Position numbers and translations under genes: made by a program. A stretch of 24,316 nucleotides of DNA from CAJQQY01 sp964352225 (GTDB taxonomy: Bacteria; Bacteroidota; Bacteroidia; Chitinophagales; Saprospiraceae): the NCBI GenBank assembly GCA_964352225.1, contig CAYGRM010000054.1:1-24316 (forward strand), in the 5' to 3' direction. The notes beneath the pieces are model-generated. The model searched no databases. It was not told the DNA's origin and saw only the letters and a list, made by a program, of their open reading frames with translations. Shown piece after piece: positions 15,551-23,128 of this stretch (the stretch's first letter is position 1; the number at the start of each line of letters is the position of its first letter).

Positions 15551-15626
15551 AGACTGTTTTGAATTATGTCGCTAATAAAAACCGACTGAAAATCAACTAT
15601 TTAGAAACAAAAGTAAAAACTATATC

Positions 15627-17288
15627 ATGGAAAAATTCGATTTCAAATTTTATAAATGGGAAAAAGAATTAGCTGACCAACCTTTTTTACGCCAACCTTT
15701 CGGCGATACTTGGGAAGAATATTCTTGGGGTGAAGTTGGGCAAATGGCCAGAAAGTTAGCCACCGGTTTACAATCACTAGGACTAAAACCAAAGGCGCAT
15801 ATCGGGCTAGTTTCTAAAAATTGTCGAGAGTGGATAATTGCAGATATTGCTATCATCATGGCTGGCTATGTTTCTGTTCCTTTTTTCCCAACCTTAACCT
15901 CCAAGCAAATAAATCAAGTGCTTCGGTTAGGAGATGTGGATGCATTATTTGTTGGAAAATTAGAAGTGTGGGATGAAATGAAAAAAGGTGTTCCTGATGA
16001 AATACCCATCATTTCGTTTCCTCAATATAAAGATCATTCAAAAGTAGAAAGAGGAGAAAAATGGGATGAATTTATTAATCGGTTCGAACCCATGCAAGGA
16101 ACGCCAAGTAGTCCAATGGATGATATTTGGACTATCGTTTTTACTTCGGGCACAACCGGTACTCCAAAAGGAGTTGTACTTGATTATGCCATCTTAGACT
16201 CAACTAAGGTTGTAACTGAAGAAAGTAATCCATTGGATATCTCTTTTACTGGAGCGAATCGTTTTTTTTCCTATTTACCTTTAAATCATATTGCCGAAAG
16301 AATTGTAGTCGAGTCGACTTGTATCCGATATGGTGGTACGATTTCGTTTGCAGAATCTCTAGCAACTTTTGGAAAAAATTTATCCTCTGTTCGGCCAACA
16401 GTTTTCTTTGCGGTACCTAGAATATGGACCAAATTCCAATTAGGGATTTTAGGAAAAATGCCACAACACAAATTAGATCGCCTGCTTAAGATTCCAATTA
16501 TCTCTGGAATAGTCAAAAAGAAAATTCGTAAAGGTTTAGGATTAAATGATGTTCGGGCATGTGTCTCTGGTGCCGCTCAACTCTCGGAAGGACTCAAGCA
16601 ATGGTTTAAAAAATTAGGCATCCAAATTACTAATGGATATGGAATGACTGAAAATAGTGCCCTTTGTACGTCCCTCTTTCCTTGGGATGATAAGCCAGGT
16701 TCAGTCGGAAAAGCACAACCTGGAGCAAGCTTAAAAATTGATCCTGATACCAATGAAATTATGATGAAAGCTCCATATGTGATGAGAGGTTATTACAAAG
16801 ATCCAGAAAAAACTGCTGAAGTTTTGGACAATGGATGGTTACGAACTGGAGATCAGGGACGAATGGATGATGATGGGTTTTTATTTATCACAGGACGAGT
16901 AAAGGATACTTTTAAAACGGCGAAAGGTGAATTCATTGTACCGACTCCCATGGAAGGGGTCTTGGAACAAAATTCAGATATCGAACAAATATGTATTGTC
17001 GGATTGGGTTGTCCTCAGCCGATAGCCATGGTCGTTCTTTCTGAAATAGGTATCGCCAAATCCAAAGAAGATTTAGCCAAAAGTCTAGATAATACCTTGA
17101 CTGATTTGAATAAGACATTAGAATCTTATCAAAAAGTTTCGACTATTGTCGTAGTGAAAGAAGCATGGAGTGTTGAAAATGGCTGCCTGACTCCTACGCT
17201 CAAAGTAAAGCGAAATATGGTGAACCAGCAATATCAAGAGCATCTTGAAGATTGGCATGCCGCAGCCGAAACCATCGTTTGGGAGTAA
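15627..17288 (+). CDS. AMP-forming long-chain acyl-CoA synthetase
   Basis: This 553-aa member of the ANL (acyl-adenylate) superfamily activates a carboxylic acid with ATP and CoA to acyl-CoA, AMP and pyrophosphate. Motifs in order are the P-loop TSGTTGTPKG at 173-182, NGYGMTEN at 336-343, NGWLRTGDQGRMDDDGFLFI with the ribose-binding Asp, GRVKDTFKTAKGEFIVP at the hinge, and TPTLKVKRN near 522-530 with the C-terminal catalytic Lys. The TPTLKVKR ending and LNHIAER resemble eukaryotic-type long-chain ligases rather than E. coli FadD. It is the entry enzyme for this catabolic cluster and the first plus-strand gene after the TetR divide. Its stop codon lies in a long inverted repeat. Chain-length preference cannot be read. 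Confidence 0.92.
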   Translation: MEKFDFKFYKWEKELADQPFLRQPFGDTWEEYSWGEVGQMARKLATGLQSLGLKPKAHIGLVSKNCREWIIADIAIIMAGYVSVPFFPTLTSKQINQVLRLGDVDALFVGKLEVWDEMKKGVPDEIPIISFPQYKDHSKVERGEKWDEFINRFEPMQGTPSSPMDDIWTIVFTSGTTGTPKGVVLDYAILDSTKVVTEESNPLDISFTGANRFFSYLPLNHIAERIVVESTCIRYGGTISFAESLATFGKNLSSVRPTVFFAVPRIWTKFQLGILGKMPQHKLDRLLKIPIISGIVKKKIRKGLGLNDVRACVSGAAQLSEGLKQWFKKLGIQITNGYGMTENSALCTSLFPWDDKPGSVGKAQPGASLKIDPDTNEIMMKAPYVMRGYYKDPEKTAEVLDNGWLRTGDQGRMDDDGFLFITGRVKDTFKTAKGEFIVPTPMEGVLEQNSDIEQICIVGLGCPQPIAMVVLSEIGIAKSKEDLAKSLDNTLTDLNKTLESYQKVSTIVVVKEAWSVENGCLTPTLKVKRNMVNQQYQEHLEDWHAAAETIVWE

Positions 17289-17369
17289 CGTAGTGGTCTG
17301 CTTTAGCTGACCTAAAAGAAAGATTCAATAAACATTAAATTAAGGTCAGCTAAAGCAGACCACCACGTT
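17287..17369. repeat. Long inverted repeat between ligase and hydrolase genes
   Basis: Two 27-bp arms (17287-17313 and 17343-17369) match at 26 positions, core GTGGTCTGCTTTAGCTGACC, around a 29-bp AT-rich loop. It overlaps the last two bases of the ligase stop and ends five bases before the hydrolase ATG, filling the whole spacer. There is no T-run after it. It is best seen as a REP/MITE-like insertion that could make a strong mRNA hairpin. It shares the outer CGTAGT-GG start, but not the core, with the palindrome at 7972-8032. Confidence 0.8.
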
Positions 17370-17374
17370 ATAAT

Positions 17375-18421
17375 ATGAGTACATTTCTAATTCCGATTGG
17401 AGCATTTTTATTTTTAATCTTAATTATCCACAACTGGTTAGTCAGTTCCGAACCTCGTTTACCATCCAATATCAATAAATTGATTCAGGAAGTAACCAAT
17501 TCCAACTTACCTGAATTTATGCCAGGGAAAAAAGGATTCGCCCAAAATGGCAATATCAAAATCTGCTACGAAGTCCTCGAAAAAGAAAATTGCAAAAATG
17601 TAAATATACTGTTAGTAAATGGACTCAGTCAAACCTTATTGGAATGGCCTGCCTATTTTTACCAGCCACTTTTGGACGCAGGTTACCGAGTAATCCGATA
17701 TGATAACCGAGGCGTTGGTCAATCCGATTGGATGAAAAACTGGGGCGAAGAAAACAACAAATATGACTTAAAAGAAATGGCTATAGATGGAATTGCAGTA
17801 TTGGATCATTTAGGAATTCAACAAGCGCATATTATGGGTGCATCGATGGGAGGAATGATTTGTCAAACGATGGGCATCAATTTTCCCAATCGAATTTTGT
17901 CCCTTACTTCGATCATGTCAACAGGTTTTTATTATGATAAAAACCTAACAGATATTCCCAAACCTTTCGTTTTAAAATTGGCCAAATTAGTTTTCCGACA
18001 TAAAAAATCGATGGATAAGATTGAAACCAAATTGAAATTCCAATATGGCATCCGACAAGTTTTAATGGGAAAAGGAGAATATGAGTTAGATTCAAAAACT
18101 ACTTTGCAACAATTTTATTATGAAATAAAAAACCGAAATGGATTCAATCCAAAAGCTGAAAAACAACATGGTTATGCCATCAAAAAATCAGGATCCCGAT
18201 ATGATGATTTGAAAAAATTAAATGTTCCAAGTTTAATTGTTCATGGATCTGATGATCCGCTAATTTTAGTTGAACATGCTAAAAAGTATGGCCCAATGAT
18301 TCCTAATTCCACTTCATTAATTTTAGATGGAATGGGACATGATATTCCAGAAAAATATACACCAGAAATTGTAGAAGCGCTTTTTAAATTATATGAAAAA
18401 GTAGAAGTGAAAACGATATGA
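17375..18421 (+). CDS. Alpha/beta-hydrolase, membrane-anchored
   Basis: This 348-aa protein has one N-terminal hydrophobic segment (about residues 4-24) and then an alpha/beta-hydrolase fold from about residue 70: ILLVNGLSQTLLEW (oxyanion strand), RVIRYDNRGVGQSDWM, and the nucleophile elbow GASMGG with Ser157. Asp293 in VHGSDDPL and His322 in GMGHDIPEKY complete the triad. The closest style is the esterase, lactonase or meta-cleavage hydrolase group within the family. Set between an acyl-CoA ligase and acyl-CoA enzymes, it may release a free acid from an ester or lactone before activation. This is inference. The next gene starts within its stop codon. Confidence 0.88.
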   Translation: MSTFLIPIGAFLFLILIIHNWLVSSEPRLPSNINKLIQEVTNSNLPEFMPGKKGFAQNGNIKICYEVLEKENCKNVNILLVNGLSQTLLEWPAYFYQPLLDAGYRVIRYDNRGVGQSDWMKNWGEENNKYDLKEMAIDGIAVLDHLGIQQAHIMGASMGGMICQTMGINFPNRILSLTSIMSTGFYYDKNLTDIPKPFVLKLAKLVFRHKKSMDKIETKLKFQYGIRQVLMGKGEYELDSKTTLQQFYYEIKNRNGFNPKAEKQHGYAIKKSGSRYDDLKKLNVPSLIVHGSDDPLILVEHAKKYGPMIPNSTSLILDGMGHDIPEKYTPEIVEALFKLYEKVEVKTI

Positions 18422-18915
18422 TTATAAATCCAAAAATTCTCTTTCTCTTTTTAGTCCTAATACATTTTGGCTGTCAAGACTATTCCAAGGAAAAAGAATT
18501 TCCAATAATTCTTCAAGAAAACCCTATAGAATCTGGCCCTATTTGTCTAAAAATGATCAGCCAACATTATGGCAAAAATGTTTCTATGGCTGAATTAGAA
18601 ACCTTAACCAAAATGGATGACGATGGAACTTCATTGCTTGATTTAACCACAGCTGCTGATTCAATTGGCTTTGAAACTCTAGCTGTTAAAATTTCATTTG
18701 ACGAATTGATAGAAGCTCCATTACCTGCAATTGTTGTTTGGAAAGACAACTATTTTATTGTTATTTATAAAATTGGAATAGACACAATATTGGTTGCTGA
18801 CCCTTCTCTTGGCAAAATACAATATTCCAACAACCAGTTCTGTCAAGGATGGGTGAACTCAGAGGACAGAACACTAAGTGATGGAATTACTATTCTAATT
18901 AAATCAAAAGAATGA
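18418..18915 (+). CDS. Catalytically degenerate C39-peptidase-like lipoprotein
   Basis: This 165-aa protein starts with a lipoprotein signal: hydrophobic residues 6-16, then HFG-Cys19. The rest fits the papain-like C39 fold used by double-glycine bacteriocin exporters: PIESGPICLKMISQHYGK, then a GTSLLDLTTAADSIGFETLAV segment and VADPSLGKI at the end. The catalytic Cys of the usual (D/E)CGP motif is Ser39, and the His expected in the (H)Y(V/F)V strand is Asn111 in KDNYFIVIYK. The Asp of VADP (Asp128) remains. It should therefore bind, not cleave. Most C39 domains are fused to ABC transporters; this one stands alone as a surface or periplasmic lipoprotein. It overlaps the hydrolase stop by four bases (ATGA), so the two are coupled. 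The role is unknown. Confidence 0.65.
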   Translation: MIINPKILFLFLVLIHFGCQDYSKEKEFPIILQENPIESGPICLKMISQHYGKNVSMAELETLTKMDDDGTSLLDLTTAADSIGFETLAVKISFDELIEAPLPAIVVWKDNYFIVIYKIGIDTILVADPSLGKIQYSNNQFCQGWVNSEDRTLSDGITILIKSKE

Positions 18916-19004
18916 TTGAGTTAAAAATAATAACCAACTGAATTTCACCTAGTTACAACATTTCTAAAATTCAATTTTCAAAAATCAAAAACATCAAATT
19001 AATT

Positions 19005-19757
19005 ATGGGGAAACTCAAAAATAAAGTAGCATTAGTCACAGGCGCTGCAACTGGAATCGGAAGAGCTACAGCTATCGCTTTGGCAAAAGAAGGAGCAAAA
19101 GTTATGGTTACTGATATCAATGAAAAGGAAGGAGTAGAAACGGTCAACCAAATTGAAAAAGCAGGAGGTCAAGCAAAGTTTCTTCATTTAGATGTTTCCA
19201 AAAAAGAACAAGTTGATGCGGTGGTTAATGAAATTTTCACCACAGAGGGGTCGCTTGATTTAGCAGTTAATAATGCAGGAATTGGAGGCTCTCCTGCCCC
19301 ACTTCATGAAACAACTTTTGAAAATTGGAATCAAATGATGGATATCAATTTAACAGGTGTCTTTCTTTGCTTGCAAGCTGAAATAAAATGTATGCTGCAA
19401 AAAGGTGGTGGAAGAATCGTGAATATTTCCTCTTTAGCAGGACTTAATGGAATGCCCATGGGTAGCCCATATTCTGCTGCAAAACATGGAGTAATTGGAT
19501 TGACCAAATCAGTTGCAATTGAATATGGAAAATATAATATTCGAGTCAATGCTGTTTGTCCTGGCTTTGTGGAAACTCCCATTTTAGAAAGCGTCCCGCA
19601 AAAAATTTTAGATTATAGTACGAAATTAAGAGTCCCGATGAGAAGAATCGGTCAACCTCAGGAAGTTGCTAATTCTATTTTATGGTTACTGAGTGAAGAC
19701 TCGTCTTACATTAATGGTCATCAACTTTTAGTCGATGGAGGATTTAGTACAAGCTAA
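19005..19757 (+). CDS. Short-chain dehydrogenase/reductase (FabG-like)
   Basis: This 250-aa classical SDR has the NAD(P)-binding motif TGAATGIG (12-19), NNAG, Ser in NISSLAG (about 143), and the catalytic Tyr156-Lys160 in YSAAK. MVTDINEKEG, with Asp in the second-strand position, favours NAD(H) over NADP(H). It ends GHQLLVDGGFSTS, the normal family end. In this cluster it can oxidise a 3-hydroxyacyl-CoA to 3-ketoacyl-CoA, the step missing between the hydratase-like protein and thiolase. A role on a different alcohol in the pathway is equally possible. Confidence 0.92.
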   Translation: MGKLKNKVALVTGAATGIGRATAIALAKEGAKVMVTDINEKEGVETVNQIEKAGGQAKFLHLDVSKKEQVDAVVNEIFTTEGSLDLAVNNAGIGGSPAPLHETTFENWNQMMDINLTGVFLCLQAEIKCMLQKGGGRIVNISSLAGLNGMPMGSPYSAAKHGVIGLTKSVAIEYGKYNIRVNAVCPGFVETPILESVPQKILDYSTKLRVPMRRIGQPQEVANSILWLLSEDSSYINGHQLLVDGGFSTS

Positions 19758-19842
19758 AAAATCATAACATGTAAAAGGTTTAGCGACATCGTTATTAAAG
19801 CGGTATATTTTTCAGCTCAAAATATTATCCTAAGTTTATCAC

Positions 19843-20700
19843 ATGAAAAAATTAATCTTATCAGCTGCTCTAACTGGTGCAGCAACTACTCGAAGTCAAT
19901 GTCCAGCCATTCCTTATACTCCTAAAGAAATTGCCGAAGAAGGTAAAAGAGCTGTCGATGCTGGGGCGAGTATTTTACACATACATGCTCGGGAAGACAA
20001 TGGAGTTCCTAGCTGGCGATTAGAAGTTTTCCAAGCTATCAAAGAAGAAGTTCGCAACCTTTGCCCAAACGTAATTATCAATTTTTCAACTGGTGCACTT
20101 GGATTGTCCAAAGAGGAAAGAATGAATCATATTGTCCCGACCAAACCAGACATGGCAGCATTCAATATGGGGAGTATGAATTATGCCATCTATTCCAAAC
20201 GATCCAAACAATTTTACTTTGAAGGTGTTTTTGAAAACTCATTTGGGACCATGCAATATGTAGTCGAGAAGATGAATGAAGCAGGAACAGTTCCTGAAAT
20301 GGAATGTTTTGATACAGGTCATATTCGAAATGTGGAACCACTTCGAGACATGGGTTTGATTCCCGATAATGCAGTTTATTCTCTGGTCATGGGTGTCATG
20401 GGTGGAATTCCTGCAACCACAGAAAACCTAATTCATCAAATCAACCAAGTCCCACAAGGTGCTCATTGGCAGACGATTGCGATTAGTCGCAAGCAATGGC
20501 AATTAGCTGCTGTGGCTTGTACGATGGGTGGAAGTTTTAGAGTTGGTTTAGAAGATAATTTTTATTTACCGAATGGGGAGATGGCAAAGTCTAATGGCGA
20601 ATGTGCTGAATGGGGAGTGAAATTAGCACGCATGATGGGTAGGGAAATTGCCACCATTGAAGAAGCGAGGGAGATGTTGAATATTCCATTTCGAGATTAA
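19843..20700 (+). CDS. Beta-keto acid cleavage enzyme (BKACE, DUF849)
   Basis: This 285-aa protein has the family's length and metal motif: His46 and His48 in ILHIHARED, with Glu237 in RVGLEDN as the third Zn ligand. LSAALTGAATTRSQCPAIPY at the N-terminus and ECFDTGHI in the middle are also typical. Known members (3-keto-5-aminohexanoate cleavage enzyme Kce, and dehydrocarnitine cleavage enzymes) transfer the acetyl part of a beta-keto acid to acetyl-CoA, giving acetoacetate and a new acyl-CoA. The enzyme needs a free beta-keto acid, not a CoA ester, which is notable beside a thiolase. Specificity depends on residues I cannot judge. It follows the SDR on the same strand with 85 bp between. 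Confidence 0.9.
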   Translation: MKKLILSAALTGAATTRSQCPAIPYTPKEIAEEGKRAVDAGASILHIHAREDNGVPSWRLEVFQAIKEEVRNLCPNVIINFSTGALGLSKEERMNHIVPTKPDMAAFNMGSMNYAIYSKRSKQFYFEGVFENSFGTMQYVVEKMNEAGTVPEMECFDTGHIRNVEPLRDMGLIPDNAVYSLVMGVMGGIPATTENLIHQINQVPQGAHWQTIAISRKQWQLAAVACTMGGSFRVGLEDNFYLPNGEMAKSNGECAEWGVKLARMMGREIATIEEAREMLNIPFRD

Positions 20701-20710
20701 AAATAGTTGA

Positions 20711-21208
20711 ATGATAAAAAAAGTAATTCTAATTTTCTTCTATTTGACTATCTTATTTTTGTTAGTGAATCGTTCTTCCTTTTTGTATTTTAAAAAAGTA
20801 GAATTCAAAACTGAAGAACTAAAAATAGTTTATCACTATAAATGGGATTTAATAAACGGCGGGCCTCCGATCAAGCGAAAAGTTTCACTATCTAACCAAT
20901 CTACTAATTTAAAAAATAGTCAGAAGCTAATTGATGACCCTGAAGATTTTAGTGGTTTTAATGAAGTAAGATTTTATAAAATTAAAAATAAGAAGGTCAA
21001 AGGTAAAGGAAATCTTGACATCTTATTAATTCAAGATGGTTGGACGATTACGATTTTTGATTGGAACACTTTAGAACTGTTGGAACAGAATAATGCACAA
21101 ATTGAAGAAGTAATGAAGATTCAATTTACCGAAGAAGAAAAAGAATGCATTGGACGAATTAAAGGGGAATTTTTTATACCTAGAAATTGTGAAGTGAACT
21201 TGAATTAA
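20711..21208 (+). CDS. Small membrane-anchored protein, unknown function
   Basis: This 165-aa protein begins MIKKVILIFFYLTILFLLV, a single membrane segment or uncleaved signal. A soluble, charged, beta-strand-rich domain follows (EELKIVYHYKWDLI, LDILLIQDGWTITIFDW) with no motif I recognise. It starts ten bases after the BKACE gene and ends 18 bases before the next SDR, so it sits inside the operon. It could be a periplasmic accessory protein. No homologue is recognised. Confidence 0.6.
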   Translation: MIKKVILIFFYLTILFLLVNRSSFLYFKKVEFKTEELKIVYHYKWDLINGGPPIKRKVSLSNQSTNLKNSQKLIDDPEDFSGFNEVRFYKIKNKKVKGKGNLDILLIQDGWTITIFDWNTLELLEQNNAQIEEVMKIQFTEEEKECIGRIKGEFFIPRNCEVNLN

Positions 21209-21226
21209 TAAATTTTAATAAATAAA

Positions 21227-22030
21227 ATGTACCAAGAAAATTTATTCAAAAACAAACACGTCCTCGTCACAGGAGGCAGAAGCGGAATCGGTTATGCCAT
21301 CGCCAAACAATTCCTTCAACTCGGAGCAAGTGTAACCATAGCTTCCCGTAAAAAAGCACCTTTAGAAAAAGCAGCCATCGAACTTTCTAAATTTGGAAAA
21401 TGCGACGGTCATCCATGCGATATTCGAAAAGTGGAAGACATCGAAGCATTAGCGAATCATATCAAATCCGAACATGGAAAATTAGATGTTTTAATCAATA
21501 ATGCTGGCGGACAATTCCCTGCTCCAGCAGAATTAATTTCCACAAATGGATGGTCCGCAGTCATCAATAATAATCTCAACGGAACATTTTTCGTTTCGCA
21601 ACAGATGGCTAAAACATTTTTCATCCCACAAAAAAATGGAAACATTGTCAATATCACCGCTAATGTATTTAGAGGATTTCCAGGTATGGCACACACCGGT
21701 GCAGCACGAGCAGGCGTAGAAAATTTAACAAAAACATTAAGCCAAGAGTGGGCAGAGTACAACATTCGAGTCAATGCAGTTGCTCCAGGAACGATAGCTT
21801 CCTCAGGTCTCGACACTTACCCTGCTCCGTTGAAAAAATTCTTTACCGAAGCAGAAGAAGAAAATTTGATGAAGCGATTTGGAACGGTGGAAGATGTGGC
21901 GAACTCGGTGATGTTTTTGTCTTCCCCATTGTCGAGTTATATTGGGGGCGTGACACTTTATGTGGACGGGATGGAGCATTTGGCGGGAGATCGGATGGGG
22001 TTGTATAAAGTGTTGAAGGGGTTTATGTAA
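21227..22030 (+). CDS. PECR-like trans-2-enoyl-CoA reductase (SDR)
   Basis: This 267-aa SDR has the cofactor motif TGGRSGIG near residues 16-23 and NNAGG, but lacks the usual YxxxK. At that site it has HTGAARAG, with Thr157 for Tyr and Arg161 for Lys. That exact pattern (H-S/T-GAARAGV-NLTKSL) belongs to peroxisomal trans-2-enoyl-CoA reductases and related 2,4-dienoyl-CoA reductases, so the change is a subfamily trait, not decay. Such enzymes use NADPH to reduce an enoyl- or dienoyl-CoA double bond, needed to degrade unsaturated acids. ASRKKAPLEKA, with Ser-Arg-Lys after the second strand, fits NADPH preference. It lies in the plus-strand acyl-CoA operon two genes from the acyl-CoA dehydrogenase. 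Confidence 0.82.
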   Translation: MYQENLFKNKHVLVTGGRSGIGYAIAKQFLQLGASVTIASRKKAPLEKAAIELSKFGKCDGHPCDIRKVEDIEALANHIKSEHGKLDVLINNAGGQFPAPAELISTNGWSAVINNNLNGTFFVSQQMAKTFFIPQKNGNIVNITANVFRGFPGMAHTGAARAGVENLTKTLSQEWAEYNIRVNAVAPGTIASSGLDTYPAPLKKFFTEAEEENLMKRFGTVEDVANSVMFLSSPLSSYIGGVTLYVDGMEHLAGDRMGLYKVLKGFM

Positions 22031-22054
22031 TAAAAATAAATTTTTAAAAAAACT

Positions 22055-23041
22055 ATGAAACTACTTGTTTATATTCTGATTTTAGGCGGTATCTTTTTAA
22101 GTTGTAAAAAAGATGAAATAGTTTTTCAAGGAGATTGGATTGAAAAATATCATTACTTTGATGAGAATGAACCCATTTTTTATTTTCCAAAAAGAATCTT
22201 TTCATTTAAAAAAGACAGCATCATAATTCAAAATTTTCACTTTGAGAATAACTATAATAATGAACGAATCAAAAGAGGAACATTTCAAATAGAAAAAGAA
22301 AAATTAATCTTTCAATTTGAAAATGCTATCGATACTTTCGACTTCAAATTTAATGCTTCAGGGAACTTACATTTAAAATCAAAAGAAAGCAATATGCAAT
22401 TTGTTTTTGAAAAAATAGAGGAGTTTAAAAATAAAAATCAATTTGAAATTTTAAAAAAGGATTTAACTGAATCAGTATTTAAATTTTCTCATGACACTAT
22501 AAAATACGACCTTACTGAAGATAAAAAATACACAATTAGCGGAATTGATAGAGATATGCCTAGTTCCCTTTTCTGGGAAATTGAAATATTTAAAGATGAA
22601 GTTTTCTTGGTTTTTGCAGGTAGCCTTGAACCAGCACTTCAGTTAAAGTCAATTAAAAATGATACTCTATTTTTTAAAGTTTATTATCAAGAAAATATAG
22701 ATTTAAAATTTCACAAAGTCCCACCGAATCAAATTTACGAATCCGATCAATTAATAGGAAACTGGATAAAGGTCAATTATAGTGATTTTGATATTGAAGA
22801 GTTTATTGAATTCACCGATTCTACGGTTACTAAAACAATTGGCTCAAGAGAGGAAAACCAAAGTTGGAAAATTAGTAAAATTGGAAATGTAATTGTCTTT
22901 AAACACCCATGGAAAATGGAAAGAAAAAATCATTGGAATATTAAAAGTATTTCAAAAGATGAGTTAATTATCATTAGAAATATTAGAGCTAATGAAGCGA
23001 AAAAACGAGTACAAGAAATTTCATTTATCAAGAAAAAATAA
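22055..23041 (+). CDS. Two-domain lipoprotein, unknown function
   Basis: This 328-aa lipoprotein has signal LLVYILILGGIFLSC with acylated Cys17. The mature part seems to hold two similar beta-rich units, each opening with a short G-(D/N)-W turn: FQGDWIEKYHYF near residue 26 and LIGNWIKVNYSDF near 233. Strands like ERIKRGTFQIEKEKLIFQF and ENQSWKISKIGNVIVFKH follow. This is the pattern of lipocalin-like domains common in Bacteroidota lipoproteins, although I see no binding motif. It starts 24 bases after the SDR. A possible terminator or attenuator follows before the acyl-CoA dehydrogenase. Confidence 0.6.
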   Translation: MKLLVYILILGGIFLSCKKDEIVFQGDWIEKYHYFDENEPIFYFPKRIFSFKKDSIIIQNFHFENNYNNERIKRGTFQIEKEKLIFQFENAIDTFDFKFNASGNLHLKSKESNMQFVFEKIEEFKNKNQFEILKKDLTESVFKFSHDTIKYDLTEDKKYTISGIDRDMPSSLFWEIEIFKDEVFLVFAGSLEPALQLKSIKNDTLFFKVYYQENIDLKFHKVPPNQIYESDQLIGNWIKVNYSDFDIEEFIEFTDSTVTKTIGSREENQSWKISKIGNVIVFKHPWKMERKNHWNIKSISKDELIIIRNIRANEAKKRVQEISFIKKK

Positions 23042-23061
23042 TACCTATATAATATACAAAA

Positions 23062-23095
23062 AGAATTTCCAGATTTTTAAAATTCTGGAAGTTCT
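23062..23095. terminator. Hairpin before the acyl-CoA dehydrogenase gene
   Basis: AGAATTTCCAGA (23062-23073) pairs with TCTGGAAGTTCT (23084-23095), with one G-U pair and a 10-nt AT-only loop. Only ATATTAATA follows, so termination would be partial. It may separate expression of the lipoprotein from that of the dehydrogenase. Confidence 0.45.
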
Positions 23096-23128
23096 ATATT
23101 AATAAAAAAATTAAATCACAATACAGTC

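Noticed and set aside
21748..22008. Overlapping 86-codon frame inside the PECR-like gene
   Set aside because: It is an alternate frame of a conserved SDR with no protein-like features.
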